Position numbers and translations under genes: made by a program
Notes under the pieces: generated by a model
The model's database searches: none
Told to the model about the DNA's origin: nothing
Seen by the model: only the letters and a program-made list of their open reading frames with translations
In this document: positions 33,153-34,353 of the stretch, piece after piece
How positions within the stretch are numbered: the stretch's first letter is position 1
Layout of the letters: each line of letters begins with the position of its first letter
Assembly: GCA_002706205.1 (NCBI GenBank)
Contig: PAKC01000005.1
Coordinates: forward strand, 1-34,353
DNA from: Halobacteriovoraceae bacterium
GTDB lineage: Bacteria; Bdellovibrionota; Bacteriovoracia; Bacteriovoracales; Bacteriovoracaceae
Length of the DNA: 34,353 nt
Reading direction: 5' to 3'

Positions 33153-34353
33153 TTTTCTTCCTCTTTATTACTTAATTTTGTTTCCAGCATTCGCCTTAGC
33201 CATTGTGGTGCTATTTTTTCATCTCGTTTACTGGTCAGTAAATCAGCAAACTCAGTTCCCAAGATAGCATAGCGTCCAGCTTGAGGACGATTACAAATGA
33301 TCCCTATTTTTAATCTATCTTCTTGTTTAGCATCCGTTAAGTCTAAGACATCTTCGCAATTTACCCTATCAACACCCACAGAAAAAATAAGAGGGTCACC
33401 AGATTCAGGAGTCGTCATTTGCTTTAAACCAACAGAATCTTTAGCTTGTTCAAAATCTTCTCTTGCTATAAAACTCATTTCTTTTAAAGGTTTTGTATCA
33501 GGCAGTTCTGAGTATCGCCCTAAAATTGAGATGTGAAAATCTCTTTGTAATTCATCCAAGAAACTCGTCGGCATATTTTCAATCAAAGGAGAAGCAACAA
33601 CGACATTTTCAATTCGCCCCATGGCCAATTCAATATTATCTTTCATTTGTGGATCAAGCAGAATACCCGTTCCTAAAACTAAATTTTCTCTTCCAGCAAG
33701 ATTTCTTTTATTTAGTGGCTGAAGCACAGGATTCATAAGCTCAACATTTTCCATAACTTGTTTGAAAAACTTCACCTCTGCATCTCGTGTTGAATCAGTG
33801 AAGTATACTGTACGACTACGAGTTGGCTCAAAAACCTCCACGACAAAGCTTTCAGCACTAGACATATTATACTCAGAGGTCGCGACTAAAGAAAATTGAT
33901 GAATACCTGGTTGATCAAACTGGACATAAAGTTTTCCAAGACTCCAAGTTACAAACTTTCTCATCTCTTTAGGCTTTACCACCACATTACGAACTTTTTC
34001 TCCAAAGAAATCTCCATCGACGACTCCTATCCTATAAACTCGTCTCTCATCATAATTAAGATATTCAATATTGCCCACTTTCCATTCATCACGATTAATA
34101 ATTGGAGCACTTCTTTGCTTTACTTTAATCTTAACTTTAACACTTTTCTGACTACAGTTATTATAAGTCCTTTTTGAGCTTAAGCTACAGGCCTCAAATT
34201 TAAAATGATGTGTTTTGCCATTATAACTGGGAGGGATATCTTTCCAGCGGACATTAAGAACTGAAGACTTCGCCTCTTCATTTTTAGTTATGACAGTACT
34301 AAACTCACCATATTCTGGCTCAGCACTGATTAACTTGATCAAAGGGGGAACTT
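33149..34353 (-). CDS. exported Ig-like protein, 5' end outside the window
   Basis: The frame is open to the right edge (it reads V-P-P before LIKLISAEPEYG), so the gene begins beyond 34353 and about 401 codons are visible; the TTG at 34342 is not a credible start. The visible N-terminal half looks like tandem Ig/cadherin-like sandwiches (HHFKFEACSLSSKR, GIHQFSLVATSEYN, SFVVEVFEP). The C-terminal half (from about TVYFTDSTRDAEVKFFKQV) is an alpha/beta region with repeated hydrophobic strands (IENVVVASPLI, AILGTEFADLL) that I cannot assign. It lies directly upstream of the barrel gene in the same operon. Confidence 0.75.
   Translation of the reverse strand, partial: VPPLIKLISAEPEYGEFSTVITKNEEAKSSVLNVRWKDIPPSYNGKTHHFKFEACSLSSKRTYNNCSQKSVKVKIKVKQRSAPIINRDEWKVGNIEYLNYDERRVYRIGVVDGDFFGEKVRNVVVKPKEMRKFVTWSLGKLYVQFDQPGIHQFSLVATSEYNMSSAESFVVEVFEPTRSRTVYFTDSTRDAEVKFFKQVMENVELMNPVLQPLNKRNLAGRENLVLGTGILLDPQMKDNIELAMGRIENVVVASPLIENMPTSFLDELQRDFHISILGRYSELPDTKPLKEMSFIAREDFEQAKDSVGLKQMTTPESGDPLIFSVGVDRVNCEDVLDLTDAKQEDRLKIGIICNRPQAGRYAILGTEFADLLTSKRDEKIAPQWLRRMLETKLSNKEEEK

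Noticed and set aside
33297-34177. Plus-strand open frames opposite the Ig-like gene
   Set aside because: The minus-strand frame is continuous and coupled to its neighbours; these are shadows.

Overview
The window is AT-rich, gene-dense bacterial chromosome with no phage, IS, CRISPR, rRNA or tRNA genes that I can see. Several things point to a Gram-negative predatory-type lineage of Bdellovibrionota, most likely the Bacteriovorax/Halobacteriovorax side: an LptD-type LPS transporter; large cysteine-rich exported proteins and lipoproteins without obvious family; a small outer-membrane barrel of the type known from Myxococcota and Bdellovibrionota; and sigma-28 (FliA)-like promoters in front of the big exported proteins. 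This placement is inference, because no marker gene was aligned.

Layout. (1) 1-4574, minus strand: accD, folC, lptD and the start of a pabA/trpG-like glutamine amidotransferase form one tightly overlapping operon (fatty acid, folate and LPS export) behind a sigma-70-type promoter. (2) 4784-7557, plus: a 906-residue cysteine-rich exported protein behind a sigma-28-like promoter. (3) 7588-9783: a class II cyclic-nucleotide phosphodiesterase-like protein and rsmI on minus, then a solitary STAS protein on plus whose terminator lies inside the convergent next gene. (4) 9784-19773: the conserved translation/export block ffh, rpsP, khpA, rimM, trmD, RNA methyltransferase (PF09936 type), rplS, rnhB, yraN on minus. 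It is interrupted between trmD and the methyltransferase by about 3.4 kb holding a fibronectin-type lipoprotein (plus) and a DUF3943 protein (minus). Two good intrinsic terminators sit inside this block. (5) 19795-29280, plus: a tRNA-dihydrouridine synthase, a 746-residue cysteine-rich exported protein, a 1789-residue cysteine-rich lipoprotein and a hotdog acyl-CoA thioesterase. (6) 29317-34353, minus: a translationally coupled envelope operon with a partial Ig-like protein, an outer-membrane barrel, a helical-repeat periplasmic protein, a von Willebrand A lipoprotein and a redoxin.

The most interesting pattern is a division of promoter types. The minus-strand housekeeping operons have recognisable -35/-10 boxes of the sigma-70 kind. 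The three largest exported proteins on the plus strand each have a TAAA-like element 15-16 nt upstream of NCCGATAA, the FliA pattern. In Bdellovibrio, attack-phase transcription is known to rely on FliA-type promoters, so these three proteins are good candidates for an uncharacterised attack-phase or motility-coupled surface set. The promoter positions also correct the start codons of all three genes. The second candidate for an undescribed system is the five-gene envelope operon at the right end.
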